Source: Chryseobacterium wanjuense (GTDB taxonomy: Bacteria; Bacteroidota; Bacteroidia; Flavobacteriales; Weeksellaceae). From it: a stretch of DNA of 64,000 nt. Location of the stretch: contig NZ_FOIU01000001.1 of NCBI RefSeq assembly GCF_900111495.1, positions 1,488,001 through 1,552,000 on the forward strand. The letters are read 5' to 3'. Below the pieces are notes generated by a model. The model worked only from the letters and a program-made list of their open reading frames with translations. It made no database searches and had not been told where the DNA came from. The translations under genes and the position numbers were made by a program. Shown piece after piece: positions 7,945 through 17,621 of this stretch. Within the stretch, counting starts at the first letter, position 1, and every line of letters starts with the position of its first letter.

Positions 7945-10488
7945 ATGGATAAAAACACACAAAACAAACAACAGGACTCGCCTGAGAAAGGCAAAATTTT
8001 ATCTAAGCCGCGTATATTTTTCGGGCTTACTTTTATACTTTTTTCTGTCGTTCTTACCTTTTCATTTGTCTCATACTTAATGAATTGGAAGGCCGATCAG
8101 AGCCAGGCAGGAACAATGCTTGACAAGAGTATAAAATCATCAAATCTTTTCGGAAAACTGGGCGACTGGCTTGGGAATATCTTTATTTTCGAGAGTATTG
8201 GTGTTGCTTCGTTCATTATAGCTTTTCTGTTTTTGGTTTTTGGAACCATTATTCTGAAAAAGAAAATATTCAAACCATGGAAAACAGTGGGACATTCTTT
8301 GTTTTTTATCTGCTGGCTTCCGATTTTTATGGGGGCAATTACCAAAGGACAGGGCGTTTTGGGCGGTGTTTACGGATATCAGATCATGGATTCGCTGAAC
8401 GCGATTATCGGAACAGTGGGACTTTGGCTGGTTTTGGCGGCAAGTGTTGCGTTATACTTTATCCTTGAATTTAATCTTCGTCCGAGTTCAATTAAATCTA
8501 AACTTAATGACATCAATGAAAATACCATCGGAAGAGTAAAATCTATGATGCCAAGTTCTGATGAAAATTTTGAAGCAGATGAAGAACTGATCGAGGAAGC
8601 TGCAAACGCAGAAGAAAATCCGTCAAAAATTACGGTTACGGAAGTGGTTGAAAAACCAACAGTGAAGATGACAGAGCCAGAGCATGTGAGCATTCCGAAA
8701 GGGTTTCCTGAAGTTCCGGTTTCTACCAATTTAGATCCTATCGTTACTCCCAACCAGACTTCGTTTGAAGAGGAAAATAAAGATGATTTTTCACAATCTT
8801 TAAATATAAATCTTAATACGAAACCTTCGATCCCGACTTCAAGTCCGGAACAGGCTTTTGATATTAAACCATCCAATAACGCTCAGGAAAACATTAAGTT
8901 TAACGTAGAAGTTGCGCCTGTAGTAGATGTTCTGGACGATACAGAAAAGAAATCTCAGGAATTAATTGAAAAGCACGGGCTTTATGATCACAAACTGGAT
9001 CTGGCCAAGTTCCAGATGCCGACTGTAGATCTTTTGAAAGATTATGGAAGTGAAGAAATTTCTATTAATAAAGAAGAATTAGAAGAAAACAAAAATAAAA
9101 TTGTCGGATTACTGAAAAACTTTAATGTAGGCATTGCTGAAATTAAAGCAACTATCGGCCCTACTGTTACTTTATACGAAATTGTACCCGAAGCCGGAAT
9201 CAGAGTTGCTGCGATTAAAAAATTGCAGGATGATATTGCGCTGAATCTTTCGGCATTAGGAATCAGGATTATTGCACCGATGCCGGGTAAAGGTACGATC
9301 GGGATTGAAGTTCCGAGAAAAAATCCTACGATGGTTTCTATGCGTTCGGTGATTGCTTCACAAAAATTCCAGAATACAGATATGGATCTCCCGGTGGTTT
9401 TCGGGAAAACGATTTCCAACGAAATTTTCATGGCAGATTTATCCAAAATGCCTCACTTATTGATGGCGGGTGCAACGGGTCAGGGAAAATCGGTGGGTAT
9501 TAATGCAATCCTTACTTCCCTGCTTTATAAAAAACATCCGAGCGAATTGAAATTCGTCATGGTGGATCCTAAAAAAGTGGAACTTTCATTATATTCAAAA
9601 ATTGAAAGACATTATCTGGCTAAACTTCCGGATGCGGAGGAAGCGATCATTACAGATACCAATAAAGTAATCAATACCCTGAATTCTCTTTGTATTGAGA
9701 TGGATACGAGGTATGATCTCCTTAAAAATGCTTTCTGTAAAAACCTGAAAGAATACAACAAAAAATTCACGGAAAGAAAATTAAACCCTGAAAACGGTCA
9801 CCGTTACCTTCCTTATATTGTACTGGTGGTTGATGAGTTTGCAGACCTTATCATGACAGCCGGAAAAGAAGTTGAATTACCGATTGCGAGATTGGCACAG
9901 CTTGCAAGAGCAGTGGGAATTCACCTGATCGTTGCTACACAAAGGCCGTCTGTAAACGTAATTACAGGTATGATTAAGGCCAATTTCCCTGCAAGAGCGG
10001 CATTCAGAGTAATTTCAAGTGTCGATTCGAGAACGATTCTGGATTCTCCGGGAGCGGATCAGCTGATCGGTAAAGGTGATATGCTTTACTTTAACGGAAA
10101 TGAAATCTTAAGACTTCAATGTGCTTTCGTTGATACTCCTGAAGTGGAAAGACTGGCTGAGTTTATCGGGGAACAAAAAGGATATTCTTCGGCATTCCTT
10201 CTTCCTGAATATGTTTCTGAAGATGCTACAAGTACAGTGGGAACTTTTGACCCGAATGAAAAAGATGCTTTATTTGAGGAAGCGGCAAGAATTATCGTTT
10301 CTACTCAACAGGGCTCTACTTCAATGCTGCAGAGACAATTAAAATTAGGCTACAACAGAGCGGGAAGAATTATGGATCAATTGGAAGCAAGCGGAATTGT
10401 GGGCGGATTCAACGGGGCTAAAGCAAGGGAAGTTCTCATCAGTGATCTTCATTCTTTGGAACAGTTTTTGGAAGATCTGCGTAAATAA
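7945..10488 (+). CDS. ftsK: DNA translocase FtsK/SpoIIIE
   Basis: An 847-residue septal DNA pump that clears and aligns chromosomes at division. The N-terminus carries about four membrane spans (residues 25-180). A short acidic, proline-containing linker follows (about 200-330). The motor has an alpha domain (about 340-440), a RecA-like beta domain with Walker A GATGQGKSVG near 508-517 and Walker B LVVDEFADL near 627-635, and the C-terminal gamma winged helix (LQRQLKLGYNRAGRIMDQLE) that reads polar KOPS-like sequences. The length and linker are typical for Bacteroidota. It is followed closely by the LolA-like and LptF/G-like genes, a conserved flavobacterial order linking division and envelope biogenesis. 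Confidence 0.96.
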   Translation: MDKNTQNKQQDSPEKGKILSKPRIFFGLTFILFSVVLTFSFVSYLMNWKADQSQAGTMLDKSIKSSNLFGKLGDWLGNIFIFESIGVASFIIAFLFLVFGTIILKKKIFKPWKTVGHSLFFICWLPIFMGAITKGQGVLGGVYGYQIMDSLNAIIGTVGLWLVLAASVALYFILEFNLRPSSIKSKLNDINENTIGRVKSMMPSSDENFEADEELIEEAANAEENPSKITVTEVVEKPTVKMTEPEHVSIPKGFPEVPVSTNLDPIVTPNQTSFEEENKDDFSQSLNINLNTKPSIPTSSPEQAFDIKPSNNAQENIKFNVEVAPVVDVLDDTEKKSQELIEKHGLYDHKLDLAKFQMPTVDLLKDYGSEEISINKEELEENKNKIVGLLKNFNVGIAEIKATIGPTVTLYEIVPEAGIRVAAIKKLQDDIALNLSALGIRIIAPMPGKGTIGIEVPRKNPTMVSMRSVIASQKFQNTDMDLPVVFGKTISNEIFMADLSKMPHLLMAGATGQGKSVGINAILTSLLYKKHPSELKFVMVDPKKVELSLYSKIERHYLAKLPDAEEAIITDTNKVINTLNSLCIEMDTRYDLLKNAFCKNLKEYNKKFTERKLNPENGHRYLPYIVLVVDEFADLIMTAGKEVELPIARLAQLARAVGIHLIVATQRPSVNVITGMIKANFPARAAFRVISSVDSRTILDSPGADQLIGKGDMLYFNGNEILRLQCAFVDTPEVERLAEFIGEQKGYSSAFLLPEYVSEDATSTVGTFDPNEKDALFEEAARIIVSTQQGSTSMLQRQLKLGYNRAGRIMDQLEASGIVGGFNGAKAREVLISDLHSLEQFLEDLRK

Positions 10489-10560
10489 AAGGAGAATGGG
10501 AGGTTGATTTAACTTTCATCCCATAAAAATGTCTAAGATTAAAGAGTATTAAATAAAAAA

Positions 10561-11208
10561 ATGAAAAATATTATTTCAAAAGTTATCGTAAGCGGATTGG
10601 TTGTAGGAGCAGTGGGAATAACGAACGCTCAGAAAATTGATGCTAAAGCAAAAAAAATATTAGACGATATTACAGCCAATTACAATTCTAAAAAGAATTC
10701 TTATTTTAAGTTTTCTTTCGGAAGCGGAACAAACGGACAGGTTTCTAAAACAGAACCGGGAATTTATTATGCCGCAGGTGACAAATATAAGTTGAAAATC
10801 ATGGAGACAGAACAGATTTTCGATGGCAATAAAATCTATAATATCAACACCGAAGATATGGAGGTAACGGTGGCAAAACCCAACGGAAGCGGCAGCATGT
10901 TCTCCCCTATCAATTACCTTTCTTCCTACAGAAACGATTATAATGTAACATACAACGGAAAGAAAAATGTAAATGGCGTAAATGCTGATTTCATCAAATT
11001 GGTTCCGGTAAAATCGAACGGGATAAAATACGTTTATATCTTTGTAGATTCTGTAAAAAAACAAATGGTAAAGCTGGAACAGCACGGAAATAATAAAGAT
11101 GTTGCCGTAATCGCCATTAAAGAATACAAGGAAAATCAGGATCTTGATCCGAATATGTTCGTTTTTGATAAGAATAAATTTAAAAATTATCTGATCACTG
11201 AGCTTTAA
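10561..11208 (+). CDS. lolA: LolA-like outer-membrane lipoprotein carrier
   Basis: A 215-residue exported protein with a signal peptide (residues 1-23, ending TNAQ). The rest fits the LolA half-barrel, with a helix AKKILDDITANY at the start, GIYYAAGDKYKLKIMETEQIFDGNKIYNI strands in the middle, and a C-terminal DPNMFVFDKNKF segment typical of the family. LolA carries lipoproteins through the periplasm from LolCDE to the outer membrane. Bacteroidota have no clear LolB, so the acceptor is unknown. It lies 72 bases after ftsK and ends at its own terminator before the LptF/G gene. I infer lipoprotein transport; divergent LolA-like proteins can have other clients. Confidence 0.82.
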   Translation: MKNIISKVIVSGLVVGAVGITNAQKIDAKAKKILDDITANYNSKKNSYFKFSFGSGTNGQVSKTEPGIYYAAGDKYKLKIMETEQIFDGNKIYNINTEDMEVTVAKPNGSGSMFSPINYLSSYRNDYNVTYNGKKNVNGVNADFIKLVPVKSNGIKYVYIFVDSVKKQMVKLEQHGNNKDVAVIAIKEYKENQDLDPNMFVFDKNKFKNYLITEL

Positions 11209-11263
11209 CAGCGGGGAAATCGGAAGAACACATTAATTATTATAAAATTTCATAAAATATAAG

Positions 11264-11291
11264 AGCTGCAAAGAAAACTTTGTGGCTTTTT
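11264..11291 (+). terminator. Intrinsic terminator after lolA
   Basis: Hairpin AGCTGCAAAG / CTTTGTGGCT with a 4-base loop and T-run. It separates lolA from the next gene. Confidence 0.7.
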
Positions 11292-11294
11292 GAT

Positions 11295-11302
11295 TAATTT
11301 TG
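11295..11302 (+). promoter_or_regulatory. -7 promoter box directly before the LptF/G gene (TAATTTTG)
   Basis: Perfect TAnnTTTG only 4 bases before the ATG at 11307, so the transcript would start at or next to the start codon (leaderless). Confidence 0.45.
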
Positions 11303-11306
11303 GAGA

Positions 11307-12767
11307 ATGTTAAAAATACTAGACCGATATATCATAAAAACCTTCTTTGGACCGTTTTTTTTCATATTTAGTGTATTGTTTTTCATCTTTATTGTAAACA
11401 TTATCTGGGTTCAGCTGGGGCAATTTATGGGAAAAGGATTGAGTTACTGGCAAATCCTTAAGTTGCTTTTTTATCTTGGGGTAAGCGTTATCAGTATGGT
11501 GTTGCCGCTTACGATCCTATTGGCAAGTATTATGTCTTTCGGAGAATTTGGGGAACGGTATGAGCTCGCCGCGATGAAGGCTGCCGGAATTTCGCTCACA
11601 CGGGTGATGCTTCCGCTGTTGGGAGTCACCGCGGTTCTCTCCATCATGCTTTATTTCTTTTCCAATAATATTATTCCGGATTTCCAGAGGAAGGCAAAAA
11701 ATATGCTCTTTAACATTGCTCAGACCAAACCTGCTTTGAACTTTACGCCGGGACAGTTTATCGATCAGATTCCGGGATATATGGTGAAGTTTGACAGGAT
11801 TCATGGAGAAAACGGAGAAAATATTGACGGGGTATTTGTTCACAAAAAAGCTACAACTTACGAAAATCAGCAATCGATTGTGGCGGAGAAAGGGAAATTT
11901 ATTCCTGCTGCCAATAAAAATTACCTGAAACTGGTGCTTTACAACGGATATGTTTATGAAGATAATTTTGCAGGAAAAGCTGATAATGTCCGATTGAAAC
12001 AGCCCGATCAGGCAATAAAATTTGACACTTTGGTTTCCCACTTCGATGTAAGTGAAATCATTAATAAAGCTATTGAAGAAGAAAAAATTACGGACGATTA
12101 TCGTTTCCAGACCTTCAATGAATTAAATAAAACCATCGATAAAACAAAAAAAGACAACGATAAATTCTTCTCGAATGTCAACAACGATGTCCTGAGCCAG
12201 ACCAATGCCGTGGTAAGTTATATGGATGCGGCGCAAAACAGAGCCAAGACAAAGCCAAAACAGCAGATAAAACTGGATACGGTAAAAGGTGATAAAAAAT
12301 TAGAGATCATTAATAATGCTTACAACAGGCTGGATAACTTGAGAAGCACGGTAGATGCTAAAAATAATGAGCTTGATCCGGGGATAAAATATTACGGGAA
12401 AGTAGTGATCTATCAGCAAAGAATTGTAACGTATTCCTTCACCTGCATCATTTTCTTTTTGATTGGTGCCAGTTTGGGGTCGATCATCAGAAAAGGGGGA
12501 ATGGGACTTCCGGTAATCATTGCCATCGTGATTTTCATTATTTTCTACGTCATCAATGTAGGAACGGAAAATATGGCGTGGTCAGGGAAAATTAACCCTT
12601 ATCTCGCAGCCTGGATTCCGAATATTGTTCTCTTCCCTTTTGGTGTCTGGATGACGTATAAAGCACTGACGGATTCACAATTATTCGATGCCGAAAAATA
12701 CAAAGCATTGTTTAAGCCGATTACCAGATTGCTTGTTAAAACTAAAGAACATAAAAGGTACCAATAA
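11307..12767 (+). CDS. LptF/LptG-family lipopolysaccharide export permease
   Basis: A 486-residue YjgP/YjgQ-type permease. Three membrane spans lie in the first ~125 residues (IIKTFFGPFFFIFSVLFFIF; ISMVLPLTILLASIMSFGEFG; LLGVTAVLSIMLYFFS). A periplasmic jellyroll-like region follows (about 130-370), then three C-terminal spans (about 378-465). In the Lpt bridge these subunits extract LPS from the inner membrane using LptB ATP hydrolysis. The motif GERYELAAMKAAGISLTR after span two is the coupling helix that contacts LptB. Whether it is LptF or LptG cannot be settled from sequence alone. An extra lysine-rich insertion near 260-345 lengthens the periplasmic part compared with the roughly 360-residue enterobacterial proteins. 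Confidence 0.9.
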   Translation: MLKILDRYIIKTFFGPFFFIFSVLFFIFIVNIIWVQLGQFMGKGLSYWQILKLLFYLGVSVISMVLPLTILLASIMSFGEFGERYELAAMKAAGISLTRVMLPLLGVTAVLSIMLYFFSNNIIPDFQRKAKNMLFNIAQTKPALNFTPGQFIDQIPGYMVKFDRIHGENGENIDGVFVHKKATTYENQQSIVAEKGKFIPAANKNYLKLVLYNGYVYEDNFAGKADNVRLKQPDQAIKFDTLVSHFDVSEIINKAIEEEKITDDYRFQTFNELNKTIDKTKKDNDKFFSNVNNDVLSQTNAVVSYMDAAQNRAKTKPKQQIKLDTVKGDKKLEIINNAYNRLDNLRSTVDAKNNELDPGIKYYGKVVIYQQRIVTYSFTCIIFFLIGASLGSIIRKGGMGLPVIIAIVIFIIFYVINVGTENMAWSGKINPYLAAWIPNIVLFPFGVWMTYKALTDSQLFDAEKYKALFKPITRLLVKTKEHKRYQ

Positions 12768-12786
12768 CTTATATAAAGTTTTTATT

Positions 12787-12818
12787 AAAAAGATTCGATT
12801 TTATCGGATCTTTTTTTA
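12787..12818 (+). terminator. Intrinsic terminator after the LptF/G gene
   Basis: Hairpin AAGATTCGAT / ATCGGATCTT (one G-U pair) followed by seven T. Confidence 0.8.
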
Positions 12819-12857
12819 TTTGCGCACACTTTTTGCATGCATGATATAAAACATTAA

Positions 12858-13511
12858 ATGAAAAATACGATTCTTATTCTGAGCTTAATCTCAATTATTT
12901 CATGTAAAAAACAAGAGGTGAAAGATGCTCAGAATACATCTAATGATAGTCTGACAACCCAAAAAGTTTCCGGGGATGTAAAAGATACTACCGGCAAAAC
13001 CATTGATGACATAAAAAAAGAATACTCTGAGACGAGCGCTCTTTTAGCATCAAAAAAACTGGATTCCACACATTTCAATTATGTCTGTGAAGACGGGATG
13101 TCAGGCGATGTGATTTTCTATTATCAGGATAAAAACCTTAAAGCTGTAAAAAATATTTATTCGGAATACAGCCATTTTTCATCCGTTACAGAATATTATG
13201 TCGATAAGGAAAATGTGTACTTTATTCTAAAGCAGGATACCTCATGGAATTTTGATATAAATGCTCCAAAGAAAGCCGATGGAAATGCTGAAACGAAAGA
13301 TGACATTACAGAAAGCCGAATTTATCTGGCAAATAGTAAACCTATTCAGTGTCTGGAGAAAAAATACTCAATACGATCTGCAGGAAACAATCCTGATCCT
13401 AATAAAATAGAAAACAAGGAAGTAAAGTGTGATATCAGTAAATTGATGACAACCTACGAGTCTATTATCAAAAATAAAGATAAAAAAGGGAAAGTCAACC
13501 AGTGTCTGTAA
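12858..13511 (+). CDS. Putative lipoprotein, unknown function
   Basis: A 217-residue protein with a lipoprotein signal (IISCKK, lipid-anchor Cys16), so probably tethered to the cell envelope. The mature part is polar and lysine-rich. A low-complexity linker (residues 20-60) is followed by a folded region with FNYVCEDGMSGDVIFYYQDKN, four scattered Cys and no enzyme motif that I recognise. It sits between the LptF/G gene and frr, separated from each by a terminator, so it forms its own unit. No -7 box matches well. I do not assign a function. Confidence 0.75.
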   Translation: MKNTILILSLISIISCKKQEVKDAQNTSNDSLTTQKVSGDVKDTTGKTIDDIKKEYSETSALLASKKLDSTHFNYVCEDGMSGDVIFYYQDKNLKAVKNIYSEYSHFSSVTEYYVDKENVYFILKQDTSWNFDINAPKKADGNAETKDDITESRIYLANSKPIQCLEKKYSIRSAGNNPDPNKIENKEVKCDISKLMTTYESIIKNKDKKGKVNQCL

Positions 13512-13521
13512 GCTTATAAAT

Positions 13522-13558
13522 AAAAAGCGGTTTCAAAAAAAATGAAACCGCTTTTTTA
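13522..13558. terminator. Bidirectional terminator between convergent genes
   Basis: Hairpin AAAAGCGGTTTCA / TGAAACCGCTTTT, symmetrical A/T runs. It serves the lipoprotein gene and frr. Confidence 0.9.
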
Positions 13559-13574
13559 TTTTCAAAACTGAAAA

Positions 13575-14129
13575 TTATACTTTCATAATTTCAGCTTCTT
13601 TTACTTTAAGATGTTCTTCGCAAAGCTTCACATATTTATCGGTAAGTACCTGGATATCTGCTTCCACTCCTTTGATCACGTCTTCAGAAACACCTTCAAG
13701 CTTTTTAAGTTCTTTCAAACCGTTTTGTCTTGCGTTTCTTACTACGATTTTAGTATCTTCAGTTTCTCCTTTAGCCTGTTTTGCCAGTTCTCTTCTTCTT
13801 TCCTCGGTAAGAGGCGGAACATTAAGAATAATATTAATCCCGTTATTGGAAGGCGCAAAACCTAAATTTGAATTAATGATTGCTTTTTCAATATCATTAA
13901 TAGCTTTTGAATCCCAAGGTTGAATAGAAATCGTCATGGCATCAGGAATAGAAACATTCGCAACCTGATTGATAGGTGTCAAAGCTCCGTAATATTCTAC
14001 CATAACATCCTGAACCATATTCGTAGACGCACGCCCCGCTCTGATTCTTTGAAATGCATGATCCAAGTGTTTAAGAGCTGCTTCCATATCCTCTTTTACA
14101 GATTCTACTATAAGATCTAATTCTTCCAT
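13575..14129 (-). CDS. frr: Ribosome recycling factor
   Basis: A 184-residue protein, the normal length for RRF, which with EF-G splits post-termination ribosomes. It has the long helical hairpin (RIRAGRAS near residue 28-35; LTEERRRELAKQAKGE near 110-125) and the small domain containing YYGALTPINQVANVSIPD. I chose ATG 14129 (MEELDLIVESVKEDM), which aligns with the family start. An in-frame ATG at 14159 would add ten residues with no family support. It lies 113 bases downstream of pyrH on the same strand, the conserved pyrH-frr order. Confidence 0.97.
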   Translation of the reverse strand: MEELDLIVESVKEDMEAALKHLDHAFQRIRAGRASTNMVQDVMVEYYGALTPINQVANVSIPDAMTISIQPWDSKAINDIEKAIINSNLGFAPSNNGINIILNVPPLTEERRRELAKQAKGETEDTKIVVRNARQNGLKELKKLEGVSEDVIKGVEADIQVLTDKYVKLCEEHLKVKEAEIMKV

Positions 14130-14242
14130 TATATAATTAAAATTTGATAGGTTACACATTTTGTTAATGATGAGTAATAAGTAATTGGTAGTGAGTAATT
14201 TTTAAACATTAAACATTAAACCAAAACTCCCAACTTAAAATA

Positions 14243-14959
<717 letters not shown>

Positions 14960-15004
14960 TTAATAACATTTTAGTTCTGTCAATTTCCCTGAAATTTGAC
15001 TTTG

Positions 15005-15012
15005 CAAATATA
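15005..15012 (-). promoter_or_regulatory. -7 promoter box of pyrH-frr (TATATTTG)
   Basis: Perfect TAnnTTTG on the minus strand, 54 bases before the pyrH ATG. Confidence 0.55.
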
Positions 15013-15307
15013 ATCATTAATAATATTGATTTTTAATTCTGGATTAAATTTTTAAATGTTGTGCTGTAAGCTGTTCTAAAGGCTTTTTTCTTCATAAAAT
15101 TATTTGATCTAGTAAAAAATACTTTTCTAATACGTTCGGTTTAATTATCCGCATTGTCAGGCTGAGGCTCTCGAAGCCTTTTTTATTAATTTAAATCAAT
15201 CTTAATTAATTAACAAGCCAAAGCCCCATCAAACCCTTATTTTCACAAAACTTAAATATTTACGTATAAATAATGTGAGAAATATTTTGAAAAGTACGAA
15301 AAAGGAT
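15013..15307. repeat. Intergenic stretch between pyrH and porQ with one repeat remnant
   Basis: AT-rich gap between divergent promoters. Bases 15153-15180 (TTGTCAGGCTGAGGCTCTCG then AAGCCTT) resemble one arm of the TGACA/TCTTCGA repeat at 1466. The inner AGGCT/AGCCT pair plus T-run (15165-15184) could act as a weak plus-strand terminator. No gene seen. Confidence 0.5.
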
Positions 15308-15315
15308 TATTTTTG
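15308..15315 (+). promoter_or_regulatory. -7 promoter box of porQ (TATTTTTG)
   Basis: Perfect TAnnTTTG, 18 bases before the TTG start of porQ. Confidence 0.55.
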
Positions 15316-15333
15316 CATTAATAATAAACTGAA

Positions 15334-16326
15334 TTGAAGAAAATTGTCATTTTTTCATTGTTTCTATCAGGAATTGTTTCTTATGCACAAACAGGAACAA
15401 ACGTTTATCCGTTCTTAAATATTCCTGTATCTGCAAGACAGGCTGCTTTGGGAGGAGACGCAATTTCTATCAGAGATCGTGATGTATCCTTTGCTATTGC
15501 AAACCCCTCTTTGCTGAATAAAGATTCTGATAACCAACTTTCTGTAAACGCGACAGCTTATCTGGCAGATTCAAAATACGGAACTATTGCCTATGCGAAA
15601 GATTTTGATAATGGTCACATGGCCACGATCAATGCACGCTACATGAGCTACGGAGATATTCCGAGAACGGATGAAAGCGGTTTTGAAAACGGTACTTTTA
15701 ACGCTTCAGATGTAGCGATCGGAGCAGGATATGCTTATCAGTTTGAAGAAGACTGGACGATCGGCGGAGGAATTAATTTCATTACTTCAAAAATTGACAA
15801 CTACACTTCTTCTGCTATTTCCGGAAACGCAGGCGTAACTTATCACAACAAAAAAAATAAGGAAACGGCTTCTTTGGTTTTCAGAAATTTCGGATATCAG
15901 TTTAAGTCTTTCAACGGGACAAGGGAAAATCTTCCGTTCCGTGTAGATTTGGGGTACACGAGAATTTTAAAGGCGATTCCGTTAGCTATCACCATTACAG
16001 CACACGATTTACAGGAATTTAATATTTCTTCTCAATACAACGTAAACGGACAGGAAGTGAATGTCGGCCGAAAAATTGCAGACCATTTCTCCGTAGGCGC
16101 AGAATTGTTTCCGGAAAAAGGGTTTAATATCAGATTAGGATATAATGTAAAAAGAGGAAATGAGCTTGCTGTGGCAGATCAGAGAAATTTTTCAGGGCTT
16201 TCTGCGGGGTTTGGTATTAAGATTGCCAGATTCAGGATAGATTATGCTCATGTGAGATATCATAATTCTACCAATGTCAATCAGATAGGGGTTTCTATAG
16301 ACCTTACAAGCCATGCGGGATATTAA
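15334..16326 (+). CDS. porQ: Type IX secretion system protein PorQ
   Basis: A 330-residue outer-membrane beta-barrel protein of the PorQ/PorV-like class. It has a signal peptide (residues 1-18, ending SYAQ), the family opening NVYPFLNIPVSARQAALGG, then repeated amphipathic strands to a C-terminal aromatic ending. PorQ works with the PorU/PorZ attachment complex that processes cargo exported by the T9SS. The frame starts with TTG at 15334. There is no in-frame ATG before the signal peptide, and MKKIVIFSLFL is a normal signal, so the TTG start is well supported. It is followed by cmk, the usual flavobacterial neighbour. Confidence 0.92.
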   Translation: MKKIVIFSLFLSGIVSYAQTGTNVYPFLNIPVSARQAALGGDAISIRDRDVSFAIANPSLLNKDSDNQLSVNATAYLADSKYGTIAYAKDFDNGHMATINARYMSYGDIPRTDESGFENGTFNASDVAIGAGYAYQFEEDWTIGGGINFITSKIDNYTSSAISGNAGVTYHNKKNKETASLVFRNFGYQFKSFNGTRENLPFRVDLGYTRILKAIPLAITITAHDLQEFNISSQYNVNGQEVNVGRKIADHFSVGAELFPEKGFNIRLGYNVKRGNELAVADQRNFSGLSAGFGIKIARFRIDYAHVRYHNSTNVNQIGVSIDLTSHAGY

Positions 16327-16361
16327 TTTTAATTAAAAATATTTAACACTAAAATAAACGG

Positions 16362-16390
16362 AAGCCTTAAGAAAATCTCTTAAGGTTTCT
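16362..16390 (+). terminator. Hairpin terminator after porQ
   Basis: CCTTAAGA / TCTTAAGG with a 5-base loop, then a short T-rich tail. Moderate strength. Confidence 0.5.
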
Positions 16391-16423
16391 TGATTTTTAA
16401 GAAAATTTCTTGAAATTTGCAGT

Positions 16424-17098
16424 ATGAAAAAACCTGTAATCGCTATCGACGGGTACTCGTCTACCGGAAAAAGTTCAATATCTAAAGTCATCGCCGAAAA
16501 GCTGGGACTTATTCATCTGGATACAGGTGCACTTTACAGAGGAGTAACTTGGTTTGCGCTTCAGAATTGCCTTAATGAAGATGGTTCTATTAATCTCGAT
16601 CACTTGTTTTCGTCATTTGACCAGATCGAACTGGAGTTTAAAAATGATCATGGAGAATTAATTCTTTTCCTTAATCATATCGATATTTCAAAAGCCATCC
16701 GTACCAACGAGGTTTCTGATAATGTAAGTTTTGTCGCAAAACAAAAGGAAGTAAGAGATTTTTTATTGCATTCTCAACGCTCTTTGGCAGAAAAAGGCGG
16801 CATTATCATGGACGGACGTGACATAGGGACAGTAGTTCTGCCAAATGCGGACTACAAATTTTTCCTGACAGCAAGTATTGACGAAAGAACAAAAAGACGC
16901 TACAATGAGCTGATTTCTTTAGGAATCGAGGCTGATGAACAACAGGTAAAAGAAAACCTGATAGAACGCGATAAGATTGATAGTGAGCGGGAAATCGCCC
17001 CATTGAAGCAGGCTGAAGACGCCATCGTGATCGACAATACCCATCTTACCAAACAGGAAACCATCGAAAGCATTTTATCTCATATCCAAAATATTTAA
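16424..17098 (+). CDS. cmk: Cytidylate kinase
   Basis: A 224-residue (d)CMP kinase of the P-loop NMP kinase fold. The ATP-binding loop GYSSTGKSS lies at residues 9-17, the CMP-site LDTGALYRGVTW follows, and IIMDGRDIGTVVLPNADYKFFLTAS near 127-150 carries the family's RDIGT signature. The lid and ERD(K)IDSEREIAPL sequence close the C-terminal third. Length and motifs are complete. GAAATTTG (16412-16419), a near -7 box, lies 4 bases before the ATG, suggesting a very short or absent leader. Confidence 0.96.
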   Translation: MKKPVIAIDGYSSTGKSSISKVIAEKLGLIHLDTGALYRGVTWFALQNCLNEDGSINLDHLFSSFDQIELEFKNDHGELILFLNHIDISKAIRTNEVSDNVSFVAKQKEVRDFLLHSQRSLAEKGGIIMDGRDIGTVVLPNADYKFFLTASIDERTKRRYNELISLGIEADEQQVKENLIERDKIDSEREIAPLKQAEDAIVIDNTHLTKQETIESILSHIQNI

Positions 17099-17126
17099 CA
17101 TTTTTTAATAGGATATTTTGCCCCTT

Positions 17127-17142
17127 TGGTATGCTAATTGTA
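17127..17142 (+). promoter_or_regulatory. Sigma-54-like promoter element
   Basis: TTGGTATGCTAATTGTA has GG and GT dinucleotides 12 bases apart, as in the sigma-54 -24/-12 consensus TTGGCACG-N4-TTGCA (-12 G is followed by T rather than C). It lies about 55 bases before the ytxH ATG, where no TAnnTTTG box is obvious. Confidence 0.3.
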
Positions 17143-17194
17143 CGCATTAATACAGTAAAAACTAATATTATTTAACTATTAAAAAAAACGAAAA

Positions 17195-17542
17195 ATGTCT
17201 AGAAAAAACAATACAGCGGGTATTTTGGCAGGACTTCTTGCAGGTGCTGCAGCAGGTGTAATTTTAGGAATGCTTTATGCTCCGGAAGAAGGTAAGGAAA
17301 CTAGAAAGAAGATAAAAAATAAGGCTAATGATCTTAAAGATCAGGCTAAAAACAAATACGGAGAAGTTTCTGAAAAAGTAAAAGATCAGTATAGCAATAT
17401 CTCTTCTACTTTCAAAGAAACAGCGAGCAGCGTTGCTCATACGGTAAAAGACGGATACGACAAATACAAAGATCAGATCGTTTCTAAGACTGCAGATGTA
17501 GTAAAAAATGTAGAATCTGAACTGAATGATCTAAAAAAATAA
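17195..17542 (+). CDS. YtxH-domain envelope/stress protein
   Basis: A 115-residue protein with a small-residue hydrophobic segment (residues 8-26, ILAGLLAGAAAGVILGMLY), the YtxH signature YAPEEGKETRKKI, and a long charged amphipathic tail (KANDLKDQAKNKYGEV...) like LEA-type or apolipoprotein helices. YtxH proteins are membrane-associated, often general-stress-induced, with no known enzyme activity. It is followed by a strong terminator, then by a holin-like and a hypothetical protein. The three resemble the YqjD-YqjE-YqjK type of envelope cluster. Confidence 0.82.
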   Translation: MSRKNNTAGILAGLLAGAAAGVILGMLYAPEEGKETRKKIKNKANDLKDQAKNKYGEVSEKVKDQYSNISSTFKETASSVAHTVKDGYDKYKDQIVSKTADVVKNVESELNDLKK

Positions 17543-17570
17543 ATAATTTATTTTTTAGGTAAATTATGAG

Positions 17571-17603
17571 AAGGAACTTTATACATGAAAGTTCCTTTTT
17601 TTG
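17571..17603 (+). terminator. Intrinsic terminator after ytxH
   Basis: Perfect arms AAGGAACTTT / AAAGTTCCTT, 7-base loop, T-run. Confidence 0.85.
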
Positions 17604-17621
17604 TAACTTTAAAAAAAAACA

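Noticed and set aside
8379..8876. 165-residue antisense frame inside ftsK
   Set aside because: Ser/Thr-rich mirror product of the ftsK linker coding sequence with no independent support.
15165..15184. Strong terminator or gene in the pyrH-porQ gap
   Set aside because: Only a five-base stem with a T-run inside a repeat remnant; kept as a repeat, not as an independent terminator.
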